Shown: positions 1 to 7,729 of the stretch, piece after piece | How positions within the stretch are numbered: the first letter of the stretch is position 1 | Layout of the letters: each line of letters begins with the position of its first letter | Source: Gammaproteobacteria bacterium | GTDB lineage: Bacteria > Pseudomonadota > Gammaproteobacteria > SZUA-229 | Reading direction: 5' to 3' | DNA length: 11,575 bases | NCBI GenBank assembly: GCA_026998145.1 | Contig: JALTRC010000225.1 | Span: 250-11,824 of the forward strand | Position numbers and translations under genes: made by a program | Notes under the pieces: model-generated | Told to the model about the DNA's origin: nothing | What the model saw: the letters and a program-made list of their open reading frames with translations, nothing else | The model's database searches: none

Positions 1-66
1 CATTTTAAACGCAAACTGTTTCGTCCAGAATTAATCAGAGTCTCCCTGGATTTAATTAAAAAATAA
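1..66 (+). CDS. C-terminal end of an unidentified open reading frame (partial)
   Basis: The first reading frame is open from the window edge and ends in TAA at 64-66. It gives 21 residues, HFKRKLFRPELIRVSLDLIK followed by a final K. The composition (basic, amphipathic, ending in Lys-Lys) is plausible for the tail of a real protein but too short to assign to a family. No factor-independent terminator is visible just after the stop. The gene lies on the same strand as the sensor kinase that starts about 90 bases further on, so readthrough into the pair cannot be excluded. It could also be a chance open frame. Confidence 0.4.
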   Translation, partial: HFKRKLFRPELIRVSLDLIKK

Positions 67-122
67 TCATATTTTCTGTAAATTATGACTATTATCACTG
101 TTTTAATAAATTAAACAATGTA

Positions 123-150
123 TTGACAAAAATGCATGATTCCATAGTAT
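123..150 (+). promoter_or_regulatory. Putative sigma70-type promoter of the sensor kinase/response regulator pair
   Basis: A perfect -35 hexamer TTGACA lies at 123-128. After a 16-base spacer comes TAGTAT at 145-150, which matches four of six positions of TATAAT including the conserved first TA and last T. The stretch 67-154 is strongly AT-rich, as expected upstream of a promoter. Initiation about 7 bases after the -10 box would fall at about 157, directly at the start codon. The heptamer TATTGAC occurs twice (121-127 and 148-154) and could be an operator half-site or chance. The call rests on pattern matching only. Confidence 0.4.
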
Positions 151-157
151 TGACTTG

Positions 158-2182
158 ATGCGTGAAATTCCGAACCAATTGCTGCAAAACTATGATGTAA
201 ACAGGCTTCCCAGCCTTCCTCATATATTAATCGAGCTGCTTAATGCCTGTATGGATGAGTGTGTCAGCTTCGATATTATTTCAGATATTATCAGTTCCGA
301 CACCGCCTTAACCGCAAAAGTACTCTCGGCAGCCAATTCACCTATTTACGGTCATGCCAGCCAACTCACATCATTAAAACACACGCTGATGTTCCTTGGC
401 CTGGACACCATCAAATCTATCGCCATTACCGCTTCGGTTCAGCAATTTTTTTCCCGCTATAATGCTGACAAGGGGCAGCAGCTGGCCGAGTTCTGGGAAC
501 ACAGCCTGCTCACTGCACTGATTGCCAAATCAGTTGCCGAACTGGTGCATTATCACTCACCGGATGAAGCCTATCTAGCAGCCTTATTACATGATATTGG
601 CCAGCTGGTATTTCAGCTGGATGCTCAACAGAACTACCATCAATTACTTGAGCAGAGCGACAGCCCAGAACAACTGATATTGCTGGAGCAACAACATTAT
701 CAGGTATCCCACGATGAACTCGGCGCCTACCTTTTAAGTGAGTGGGGATTATCCAGCTTTATCTCTGATGCAGTACGCTATCATCATGCACCCGAAGAGC
801 TGATTCATGATGCACATTTGCTGGTTAAAATTCTTAATATGGCAAACCGTGTTTCTTATCTTGAAAATCAGCAAGCCTTTGATTGCAGTATTTTTGACTT
901 ATCCATTAATGTTGTGATGGATATTATTCAACATGCCCGTGAACAGCTTGTAAAAATCTCCCGTTCCATGGGTATAGATATTCATAACAAACAGAATTTT
1001 GATGACAAGCAGGTTGAACTGGCTCGTCAGGTAAAGGCTATTGCCCTGTCCCAGTCCAGTTTTAATCAGGCTCATGCCGACTTACAGTTTAATATTAACT
1101 ATTCCAGCCAGCTGCTGTTCAATATTAAAAGCACCGCTTTATTTATTTATAACGGCGAAGACAGCAACCTGTATCTTGAATATCCTTCCGAGGATATATG
1201 TATCCAGGAAGATTCCAGCAGCATTATCAATCAATGCCTGATAGATACTCAGATCACCAGTTCTGTTGATAATAATGATACGGCCATTATCGACAGACAA
1301 ATCATTAATCTGTTATCCGCCGATGGCATTATCTGCCTGCCATTAAAACTTGCCTCTGTTAAATACGGTGTACTGGTTATGGGTTCATCTAACAGACAGC
1401 TTGAGATTATTCTAAAGAACAAATTTCAATTGAAGCTGTTTGCAGATCAGTTATCCCAGTATTATGTACAGCTCAAACAGGATTCCCAGAACAAGTCAGA
1501 TCTGGAAAGCACGGTGGCATCCGGCTTTCTATTAAAAGCCAGAGAAATCGTACATGAAACTAACAACCCTTTATCGGTTATTAATAATTATTTGCAGATT
1601 TTAAGCAATAAATTTTCAGAAGATGATTCGATAAAAAATGATCTCACCATTATCCAGAACGAGATAGAACGTGTGGGCAATATTATCTTGCGCTGTACAG
1701 AAGAAGCTTCACATCAGGCAGACAGCAGTGCAACGACTGATATAAATGAGTCCATTTCACAGTTAATTAATATTTATAAATTTTCTCTATTTGTGACTCA
1801 TAAAACAAAATGTACTTTGAATCTTAGAGATGATTTACCCAATATTCACACTAACAATAATTATCTTAAACAAATTATTTCCAATTTAATCAAGAACGCC
1901 GTGGAATCCATGCCTGTTGATGGGGCACTCGATATTTCCACAAATAAGACCAATGTAAATGGAAAGAATTTTATTTCCATTTCTATCAAAGATAACGGCC
2001 CTGGCATACCGGATGATATTCTATCCAATTTATATATGCCGGTTCAAACAACCAAGGATAATTCACATTCAGGACTCGGTTTAAGCATAGTGAAAAATAT
2101 GCTTGATAAATTACAAGGCAGTATTACCTGTGATACTGGGAAAAGCGGCACGAATTTTACGCTGCTCATACCACTAAAATAA
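158..2182 (+). CDS. HDOD-domain sensor histidine kinase (HDOD - GAF-like - HisKA - HATPase)
   Basis: This is a predicted cytosolic histidine kinase of 674 residues with no membrane segment or signal peptide. Residues ~12-210 form an HDOD domain, with LLHDIG at 143-148, a preceding WEHS and a later YHHAPE. Residues ~290-440 look like a GAF sensor fold, ending in ICLPLKLASVKYGVLVMGSS. The H-box is VHETNNPLSVI with phosphoacceptor His466. The ATP-binding domain has an N-box (SNLIKNAVES, from ~575), a G1 box DNGPGIP (612-618) and a G2 box SGLGLSIV (from 638), and the protein ends soon after. The start is uncertain: ATG at 158 is preceded in frame by TTG at 155 and then a stop at 137-139, and neither start has a Shine-Dalgarno. 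The cognate regulator begins 11 bases after the stop, implying co-transcription. The input signal is unknown. Kinase family membership is firm; the partner and output are inferred from adjacency. Confidence 0.9.
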   Translation: MREIPNQLLQNYDVNRLPSLPHILIELLNACMDECVSFDIISDIISSDTALTAKVLSAANSPIYGHASQLTSLKHTLMFLGLDTIKSIAITASVQQFFSRYNADKGQQLAEFWEHSLLTALIAKSVAELVHYHSPDEAYLAALLHDIGQLVFQLDAQQNYHQLLEQSDSPEQLILLEQQHYQVSHDELGAYLLSEWGLSSFISDAVRYHHAPEELIHDAHLLVKILNMANRVSYLENQQAFDCSIFDLSINVVMDIIQHAREQLVKISRSMGIDIHNKQNFDDKQVELARQVKAIALSQSSFNQAHADLQFNINYSSQLLFNIKSTALFIYNGEDSNLYLEYPSEDICIQEDSSSIINQCLIDTQITSSVDNNDTAIIDRQIINLLSADGIICLPLKLASVKYGVLVMGSSNRQLEIILKNKFQLKLFADQLSQYYVQLKQDSQNKSDLESTVASGFLLKAREIVHETNNPLSVINNYLQILSNKFSEDDSIKNDLTIIQNEIERVGNIILRCTEEASHQADSSATTDINESISQLINIYKFSLFVTHKTKCTLNLRDDLPNIHTNNNYLKQIISNLIKNAVESMPVDGALDISTNKTNVNGKNFISISIKDNGPGIPDDILSNLYMPVQTTKDNSHSGLGLSIVKNMLDKLQGSITCDTGKSGTNFTLLIPLK

Positions 2183-2193
2183 AAGACAATACA

Positions 2194-4380
2194 ATGCCAC
2201 GTAACAAGCCTCAGAATATCGGGAACCAGGAAACAGACTGCTCACGCAGAGAAACCATTCTGGTTGTTGACGATGATTTGCTACACCTGCACAGCCTGCG
2301 CACATTGATGGAACAGGCTGGCCTTACGGTTATTACAACCGATCATGGTGAAACAGCGCTGGAGCATCTTAACAGTGGAAACATCGGCCTGCTTTTACTA
2401 GACCTGAATATGCCGCGCATTTCAGGCAGTAAAATCATGGATCACATTATCACCCATAAAATCGATACATCCATTATTGTTGTCAGTGGTGAAACCTCTT
2501 TTGAGGCGGCTGAAGATGCCCTGCGTCATGGGGCCTATGATTATATTCGCAAACCCTACTCTATTGATAATCTACTTAATTCTGTTGATAACGCTTTAAA
2601 AAAACGCCAGCTTGAATTTGACAATAAGTTAATGCAGAAGAAGCTTCAGGAGTCTGAAAAACTACACCGTTATATTGTCAATAAATCACCTGATATTGTT
2701 TATATGCTGGATACTGAGGGCCGCTTTACCTTTGTAAATAAGCGGGTCGAAACATTACTGGGCTATTCAAAAAATGAATTAATCGGCCAGCATTATTCTA
2801 AACTGATTTACGCAGATGATAATCAGAAGGCCCGTTTTACATTTAATGAGCGCCGTACAGGCAAACGATCCAGCGTCAATATTGAACTGCGCCTGGTATG
2901 CAAAGACAACCATAACATCAAGCATTTTGACACCCGGCTGCTACCGATAGAAATCAGCGCGGTAGGTATTTATAACAATCAATCAGGTGCCCAGGACAAT
3001 CATAAGTTTATCGGTACTTACGGCATAGCCCGCGATGTAACCGATCGAAAAATAGCCGAAGAAACCATTCGCTTTCAGGCCTATCATGATCTGCTAACCA
3101 GCCTGCCTAATCGTTCTTTACTCAAAGATCGTTTGAATCAGGCCATCTCCCAGGCCAGACGGAATGATCATAAAGTTGCGGTTATGTTTCTTGACCTTGA
3201 TCGTTTTAAAGTCGTAAATGATACCCTTGGCCATATGATTGGTGACGAATTACTGCGTAGCGTTGGTCAACGCCTGCAAAGCTGCCTGAGAGATTGCGAC
3301 ACCCTTGCCCGCATTGGCGGTGATGAATTTACCATTCTGCTGCCTGAAGTCCACGATCATTCTTCCGCAACTGAAGTTGCTAAAAAAATTATTCGCAATC
3401 TTAAAAAACCTTTTATTGTTGAAGGCCATGAATGCTTTATCAGTACCAGTATTGGTATCGCACATTATCCGGATGATGGCTCCAATATGGAGACCCTGAT
3501 AAAAAATGCGGATATGGCCATGTACTCCATCAAGGGCGAAGGCAAGGATGGTTATCATTTTTATGACAAGAATATGCAGGAAGAATTTTCTGCCCATATG
3601 AATCTTGAAAATGATATGCGCCGGGCATTAAACAACGATCAGTTTGTGCTTTATTTTCAGCCTCAAATCGACATCAATCAGAAAAAGATTGTGGCTTTTG
3701 AAGCCCTTATTCGCTGGCAGCATCCTGAAAAAGGCTTCATCCTGCCTTCTGAATTTATTTCACTGGCCGAAGAAACCGGCATCATCCAGCCTATTGGCAG
3801 CTGGGTTATCAGCCAATGTATCCAGCAGCTGGCTGAATGGAAGAAACGGGGTATTTATAATACCCGTATTGCCGTTAATCTTTCTGCCTGCCAGCTTAAG
3901 CAGGATAACCTGATTGAAACGATTCAGACACAGCTGGCCGCTCACGGTCTTGATGGCTCACAGCTGGAAATAGAGATAACTGAAAATGTGATTATGAAGG
4001 ATATTGAAAACGGTATCCGGGTGCTGAACCAGCTGCATAATATGGGAATAAAAATCGCCATCGATGATTTTGGTACAGGCTATTCTTCGCTGCTTTATCT
4101 GAAAAAACTGCCCATTGATACACTCAAAATAGATAAGTCTTTTATCCGGGATATTCATCTGGATGAAGATCTGTCTATTATTAAAGCCATTATTACCATG
4201 GCGGAAGGCCTGGGAATAGATGTGATTTCAGAAGGGGTAGAAACTATGGCTCAGTTACAACAACTGGTTCACCTTAACTGCTTTAATGTACAGGGATTTT
4301 TGTTCAGCCGCCCCTTACCGGCTGCTGAAGCCATTAAGCTGTTTGATAACAGCAGCTGGTATGATGAAGTGATTAACTAG
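2194..4380 (+). CDS. Response regulator with PAS, diguanylate cyclase (GGDEF) and phosphodiesterase (EAL) domains
   Basis: This 728-residue soluble regulator probably makes and/or degrades cyclic-di-GMP under phosphorylation control. The receiver domain (~20-135) has acidic Asp26-28, phosphoacceptor Asp70 in LLLLDLNMP, Ser98 and Lys120 in RKPY. A charged helical linker (~132-158) leads to a PAS domain (~157-287) that closes with the PAC-like GIARDVTDRK. The GGDEF domain (~295-460) has an intact GGDEF at 375-379 and an intact inhibitory I-site RDCD at 366-369, five residues before it. The EAL domain (~473-720) keeps Glu503-Ala-Leu, Asn562, Glu594 in EITEN, Asp624-Asp625 in DDFG, Lys645, Glu680-Gly-Val-Glu and the final QGFLFSRPLP. 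Both activities therefore look possible; which dominates cannot be read from sequence. The gene follows the HDOD kinase by 11 bases and has only a weak ribosome site (AAGACA). It ends 17 bases from convergent glmU. Confidence 0.95.
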   Translation: MPRNKPQNIGNQETDCSRRETILVVDDDLLHLHSLRTLMEQAGLTVITTDHGETALEHLNSGNIGLLLLDLNMPRISGSKIMDHIITHKIDTSIIVVSGETSFEAAEDALRHGAYDYIRKPYSIDNLLNSVDNALKKRQLEFDNKLMQKKLQESEKLHRYIVNKSPDIVYMLDTEGRFTFVNKRVETLLGYSKNELIGQHYSKLIYADDNQKARFTFNERRTGKRSSVNIELRLVCKDNHNIKHFDTRLLPIEISAVGIYNNQSGAQDNHKFIGTYGIARDVTDRKIAEETIRFQAYHDLLTSLPNRSLLKDRLNQAISQARRNDHKVAVMFLDLDRFKVVNDTLGHMIGDELLRSVGQRLQSCLRDCDTLARIGGDEFTILLPEVHDHSSATEVAKKIIRNLKKPFIVEGHECFISTSIGIAHYPDDGSNMETLIKNADMAMYSIKGEGKDGYHFYDKNMQEEFSAHMNLENDMRRALNNDQFVLYFQPQIDINQKKIVAFEALIRWQHPEKGFILPSEFISLAEETGIIQPIGSWVISQCIQQLAEWKKRGIYNTRIAVNLSACQLKQDNLIETIQTQLAAHGLDGSQLEIEITENVIMKDIENGIRVLNQLHNMGIKIAIDDFGTGYSSLLYLKKLPIDTLKIDKSFIRDIHLDEDLSIIKAIITMAEGLGIDVISEGVETMAQLQQLVHLNCFNVQGFLFSRPLPAAEAIKLFDNSSWYDEVIN

Positions 4381-4397
4381 GGCACAAGCCAGCCTAA

Positions 4398-5753
4398 TTA
4401 TTTTTTAGGTCGCTGCCAGCCCGTAATGGTTTTTTGCGGCGCCCGACTAATAACCAGCACATCTGTTTCTGTATCTTTTGTCAGTGTCGTTCCTGCACCA
4501 ATGGTTGTATTCGCTTCAACGGTGACCGGGGCAACCAGTTGCGTATCTGAGCCGACAAACACATTGTCCTTAATCACCGTTTTATGTTTAAAGGCTCCAT
4601 CATAGTTACAGGTAATGGTTCCCGCACCGACATTCACATTCTTACCCATTTCCGTATCACCAATATAACTTAAGTGATTAACCTTACTGCCTTCACCAAT
4701 TTCAGATTTTTTAATCTCAACAAAATTGCCGACTTTACTGCCGTCATGTAAGTGGGTTTCCGGACGCAAGCGGGCAAATGGTCCAATCTCCACACGATTA
4801 TCCACCTGCACATTTTCCAGCACACAGTTCGCCCGGATCACAACATTCTCACCAATGACAGAATCGCTGATGACACAGTTGGGGCCAATTTGTGTTCCGG
4901 CAGCTATTTTTACATTACCTTCTAATATGACATTCACATCAATAAAAACATCATGACCAATCTCTACCTGACCCCGAACATCCAGACGATCCGGATCAGC
5001 CAGGGCGACTCCATCCAGCATCAGCTGATCCGCTATATTTCTTTGATAGATTCGCTCAAGACAGGCCAGTTGCAGGCGGTTATTCACTCCCTCAACTTCA
5101 TAACAGTGCGCCGGCTGTGATGTTGTAATGGCAATATTATCTTTTGCTGCCAGCTCGAATATATCCGTTAAATAGTATTCCCCCTGGCTGTTATTATTAT
5201 TAATATTCTCCAGCAGGTTTTTAAGCGTTGAGCCTTTAGCCGCCAGAATGCCTGTATTCACTTCCTGAATTTTCAGCTGCTCATCTGTCGCATCTTTCTG
5301 TTCAACGATGCCGCAAACTTCACCCTGCTCATTGCGTAGAATCCGCCCGTAACCAAAAGGATTTTCCAGGTTAACACTAAGCAGAGCAATTTTATCGTCG
5401 GCTCCTTTCAGCAATGCCTGCAAGGTTTCAAGCCTGGTCAGGGGTACATCCCCATAAAGTACCAGCAGGGTATTTTGCAGATTGATATCATCAAACACCT
5501 GCTGTACCGCATGGCCCGTTCCCAGCTGTTCTTTCTGTTCTACCCATTTGGCCTTAAAATGAGAACAGCTTTCTTTTAGCTGCTCACCCCCATGCCCATA
5601 TACCACCACCACTTCATCAGCGCCCAGCCCCATTGCCGTATCATAAACATGTTCAACTAGCGGTTTATTAGCCAGCTTATGTAATACCTTGGGTAAACTC
5701 GATTTCATCCGGGTACCCTTGCCAGCTGCCAGAATTACGACACTTAATCCCAT
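4398..5753 (-). CDS. glmU: Bifunctional GlmU: glucosamine-1-phosphate N-acetyltransferase / N-acetylglucosamine-1-phosphate uridyltransferase
   Basis: GlmU makes UDP-GlcNAc in the cytosol for peptidoglycan and lipopolysaccharide. It acetylates glucosamine-1-P with acetyl-CoA and then transfers UMP from UTP. The 451 residues compare with about 456 in E. coli. The N-terminal pyrophosphorylase domain (~1-227) has the nucleotide loop LAAGKGTRMKSSLPKVLHK (8-26, with Arg15 and Lys22), Asp102 in YGDVP, and GEYYLTD at 191-197. The C-terminal left-handed beta-helix (~250-440) shows hexapeptide repeats. It keeps the acetyltransferase residues, including the likely base His360 in VNHLSYIGD and GAGTITCNYDG. 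The ATG at 5751-5753 has AAGGA seven bases upstream (plus-strand TCCTT, 5761-5765). It follows atpC as in E. coli, but a hairpin terminator separates them, and glmS is not the next gene: a convergent c-di-GMP regulator is. Confidence 0.98.
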   Translation of the reverse strand: MGLSVVILAAGKGTRMKSSLPKVLHKLANKPLVEHVYDTAMGLGADEVVVVYGHGGEQLKESCSHFKAKWVEQKEQLGTGHAVQQVFDDINLQNTLLVLYGDVPLTRLETLQALLKGADDKIALLSVNLENPFGYGRILRNEQGEVCGIVEQKDATDEQLKIQEVNTGILAAKGSTLKNLLENINNNNSQGEYYLTDIFELAAKDNIAITTSQPAHCYEVEGVNNRLQLACLERIYQRNIADQLMLDGVALADPDRLDVRGQVEIGHDVFIDVNVILEGNVKIAAGTQIGPNCVISDSVIGENVVIRANCVLENVQVDNRVEIGPFARLRPETHLHDGSKVGNFVEIKKSEIGEGSKVNHLSYIGDTEMGKNVNVGAGTITCNYDGAFKHKTVIKDNVFVGSDTQLVAPVTVEANTTIGAGTTLTKDTETDVLVISRAPQKTITGWQRPKK

Positions 5754-5818
5754 CTCTATATCCTTAACTATTTGTATTATTTCGCTCAGTTTAAAGGGCT
5801 AAACAAAAACTGCAAGCC

Positions 5819-5850
5819 AAAAAAAAGCCGGAAATAAATCCGGCTTTTTT
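5819..5850 (-). terminator. Intrinsic terminator after atpC (symmetrical, could act on both strands)
   Basis: GCCGGA (5827-5832) and TCCGGC (5839-5844) form a perfect 6-bp GC-rich stem around a 6-base loop. The stem is extended by A5821-5826 pairing with T5845-5850. On the minus strand the hairpin is followed by eight U residues (complement of 5819-5826). It starts about 20 bases past the atpC stop, so it most likely ends the ATP synthase transcript. The flanking A and T tracts would let it work in the opposite direction too, but no plus-strand gene leads into it. Confidence 0.9.
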
Positions 5851-5869
5851 CAAAATAAATCCTTGCGGC

Positions 5870-6289
5870 TTATTTTCTGTTGCGTACTTTTTTGATGGTT
5901 TCCATCATTGCAACGGCTTCTGCCAGTTCCGCTTTGGCTCTGGCATAATCCATATCAGTTTTACGATTTTCCATATCCGCTTCTGCTCTTTCTTTGGCAG
6001 CAATTGCCTGCGCCTCATCAAGATCATCCGCTCGTACAGCAGTATCGCTCAATACCGTTACAACGCTGGGTTGAACCTCCAGAATACCGCCGGAAATAAA
6101 GAAAGATTCTTCATTACCCTGCTCGTCCTGCACCCGTACTTCTCCCGCCTTAAGGCGAGTCAGCAAAGCCGTGTGACGAGGCGCGATACCCAGTTCACCC
6201 ATCTCGCCCGGTGCAAAAACCATGGTGGCCGGTCCGCTCCAGATGGCTTTTTCAGCACTGACGATATCTACATGAGTTGTCATAGCCAT
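5870..6289 (-). CDS. atpC: ATP synthase F1 epsilon subunit
   Basis: The epsilon subunit is part of the central rotor stalk and couples c-ring rotation to F1; in bacteria its C-terminal helices can inhibit ATP hydrolysis. The 139 residues match the E. coli size. The N-terminal beta-sandwich (~1-85) includes VDIVSAEKAIWSG, the MGELGIAPRHTALL segment (30-43) and FISGGILEVQP. The C-terminal helical hairpin (~88-139) is full length and rich in Ala, Glu and Lys, so the inhibitory element appears present. The start MAMT is the one conserved in enterobacterial homologues; a second ATG two codons on (6281-6283) is an alternative. It begins 11 bases after atpD, with only a weak AGG-type ribosome site next to the atpD stop. 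It is the last atp gene before the hairpin at 5819-5850. Confidence 0.97.
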   Translation of the reverse strand: MAMTTHVDIVSAEKAIWSGPATMVFAPGEMGELGIAPRHTALLTRLKAGEVRVQDEQGNEESFFISGGILEVQPSVVTVLSDTAVRADDLDEAQAIAAKERAEADMENRKTDMDYARAKAELAEAVAMMETIKKVRNRK

Positions 6290-6300
6290 AATTATAACGC

Positions 6301-7680
6301 CTATTTCATGTCCTTCGCTTTTTCAGCGACTTCTTCGATGCCGCCAACCATATAGAATGCCTGCTCGGGAACATGATCATACTCACCGTCCAGAATCGCC
6401 TTGAAGCTGGCCAGTGTATCTTTTAAAGACACATACTTACCTGAAGAACCGGTAAAGACTTCTGCTACGAAGAACGGCTGGGATAAAAAGCGCTGAATCT
6501 TACGGGCGCGGGCAACTGACTGTTTGTCTTCATCAGACAGTTCATCCATACCCAGAATCGCAATAATATCTTTCAGCTCTTTATAGCGTTGCAGCGTACC
6601 CTGTACACCACGGGCAATATCATAATGCTCCTGGCCAACAACCTGTGGATCCAGCTGACGTGACGTGGAATCCAGTGGATCTACCGCAGGATAGATACCC
6701 AGCTCGGCAATCTGACGGGACAGTACCAGTGTTGCGTCAAGGTGAGCGAAGGTCGTTGCCGGAGATGGGTCAGTTAAATCATCCGCCGGTACATATACGG
6801 CCTGGAAAGATGTGATAGAACCGGTTTTGGTTGAGGTAATACGTTCCTGCAACACACCCATTTCTTCCGCCAGTGTTGGCTGATAACCTACCGCTGAAGG
6901 CATACGACCCAGCAGTGCTGAAACTTCCGTTCCCGCCAGTGTGTAACGGTAGATGTTATCGATAAACATCAGTACATCACGGCCTTCATCACGGAAATAT
7001 TCCGCCATGGTCAGCCCCGTTAAGGCAACACGTAAACGGTTACCCGGTGGCTCATTCATCTGACCGTAAACCAGTGCTACCTTATCCAGTACACCGGATT
7101 CTGTCATTTCATGGTAGAAGTCATTACCCTCACGAGTACGCTCACCGACTCCGGCAAATACAGAGAAGCCATCATGCTCGATCGCGATATTACGAATCAG
7201 CTCCATCAGGGTTACGGTTTTACCTACACCCGCACCACCGAACAGACCCACCTTACCGCCCTTGGCGATCGGCATAACCAGATCGATTACCTTGATACCG
7301 GTTTCCAGGATTGCAACATCTGAAGCCAGGTCTTCATACTTTGGCGCTGCACGATGAATCGGCCATGCATCTTCGTTACCGATCGGGCCGGCTTCATCAA
7401 TGGCATCACCCAGTACGTTCATCACACGGCCCAGGGTTTTCTGACCCACAGGAACGGTAATGGCAGCACCTGTATTCACAACTTCCATGCCACGTTTCAG
7501 GCCTTCGGTTGCACCCATGGCAATAGCACGCACAATGCCATCACCTAACTGCGCCTGAACTTCCAGGGTCAGGCCGGCGCTTTCAATTTTCAACGCATCA
7601 TATACCTTGGGAATATTATCCCGAGGAAATTCTACGTCGATCACCGCACCGATGATTTCGACAATTTTTCCAGCACTCAT
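6301..7680 (-). CDS. atpD: ATP synthase F1 beta subunit (catalytic)
   Basis: The beta subunit carries the catalytic nucleotide sites of F1 on the cytoplasmic side of the inner membrane. The 459 residues are collinear with the E. coli protein. The P-loop GGAGVGKT is at 148-155 and the catalytic glutamate is Glu180 in GVGERTREG. FIDNIYRYTLAG begins near 239, followed by MPSAVGYQPTLAEEMG. The C-terminal lever motif DELSDED (379-385) is the usual DELSEED with one conservative change. The ATG at 7678-7680 has GAGGA seven bases upstream (plus-strand TCCTC, 7688-7692). The 49-base gap from atpG holds nothing else that I recognise. Confidence 0.99.
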   Translation of the reverse strand: MSAGKIVEIIGAVIDVEFPRDNIPKVYDALKIESAGLTLEVQAQLGDGIVRAIAMGATEGLKRGMEVVNTGAAITVPVGQKTLGRVMNVLGDAIDEAGPIGNEDAWPIHRAAPKYEDLASDVAILETGIKVIDLVMPIAKGGKVGLFGGAGVGKTVTLMELIRNIAIEHDGFSVFAGVGERTREGNDFYHEMTESGVLDKVALVYGQMNEPPGNRLRVALTGLTMAEYFRDEGRDVLMFIDNIYRYTLAGTEVSALLGRMPSAVGYQPTLAEEMGVLQERITSTKTGSITSFQAVYVPADDLTDPSPATTFAHLDATLVLSRQIAELGIYPAVDPLDSTSRQLDPQVVGQEHYDIARGVQGTLQRYKELKDIIAILGMDELSDEDKQSVARARKIQRFLSQPFFVAEVFTGSSGKYVSLKDTLASFKAILDGEYDHVPEQAFYMVGGIEEVAEKAKDMK

Positions 7681-7729
7681 ATGACTGTCCTCAAATATAT
7701 ATCTTTAAATTCGTTATCTAGCACGGCAA

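Noticed and set aside
3250..3597. Open frame of 115 codons on the minus strand within the GGDEF region
   Set aside because: It is antisense to a clear GGDEF domain with intact catalytic motifs, so it is a shadow frame.
4321..4356. Inverted repeat GCTGCTG / CAGCAGC near the end of the response regulator gene
   Set aside because: The loop is 22 bases, it lies inside coding sequence and no T-run follows, so it is unlikely to be a terminator and probably reflects codon use.
4393..4409. CCTAA / TTAGG hairpin around the glmU stop codon
   Set aside because: The 5-bp AT-rich stem is too weak for an intrinsic terminator, and its T-run lies in the loop rather than after the stem.
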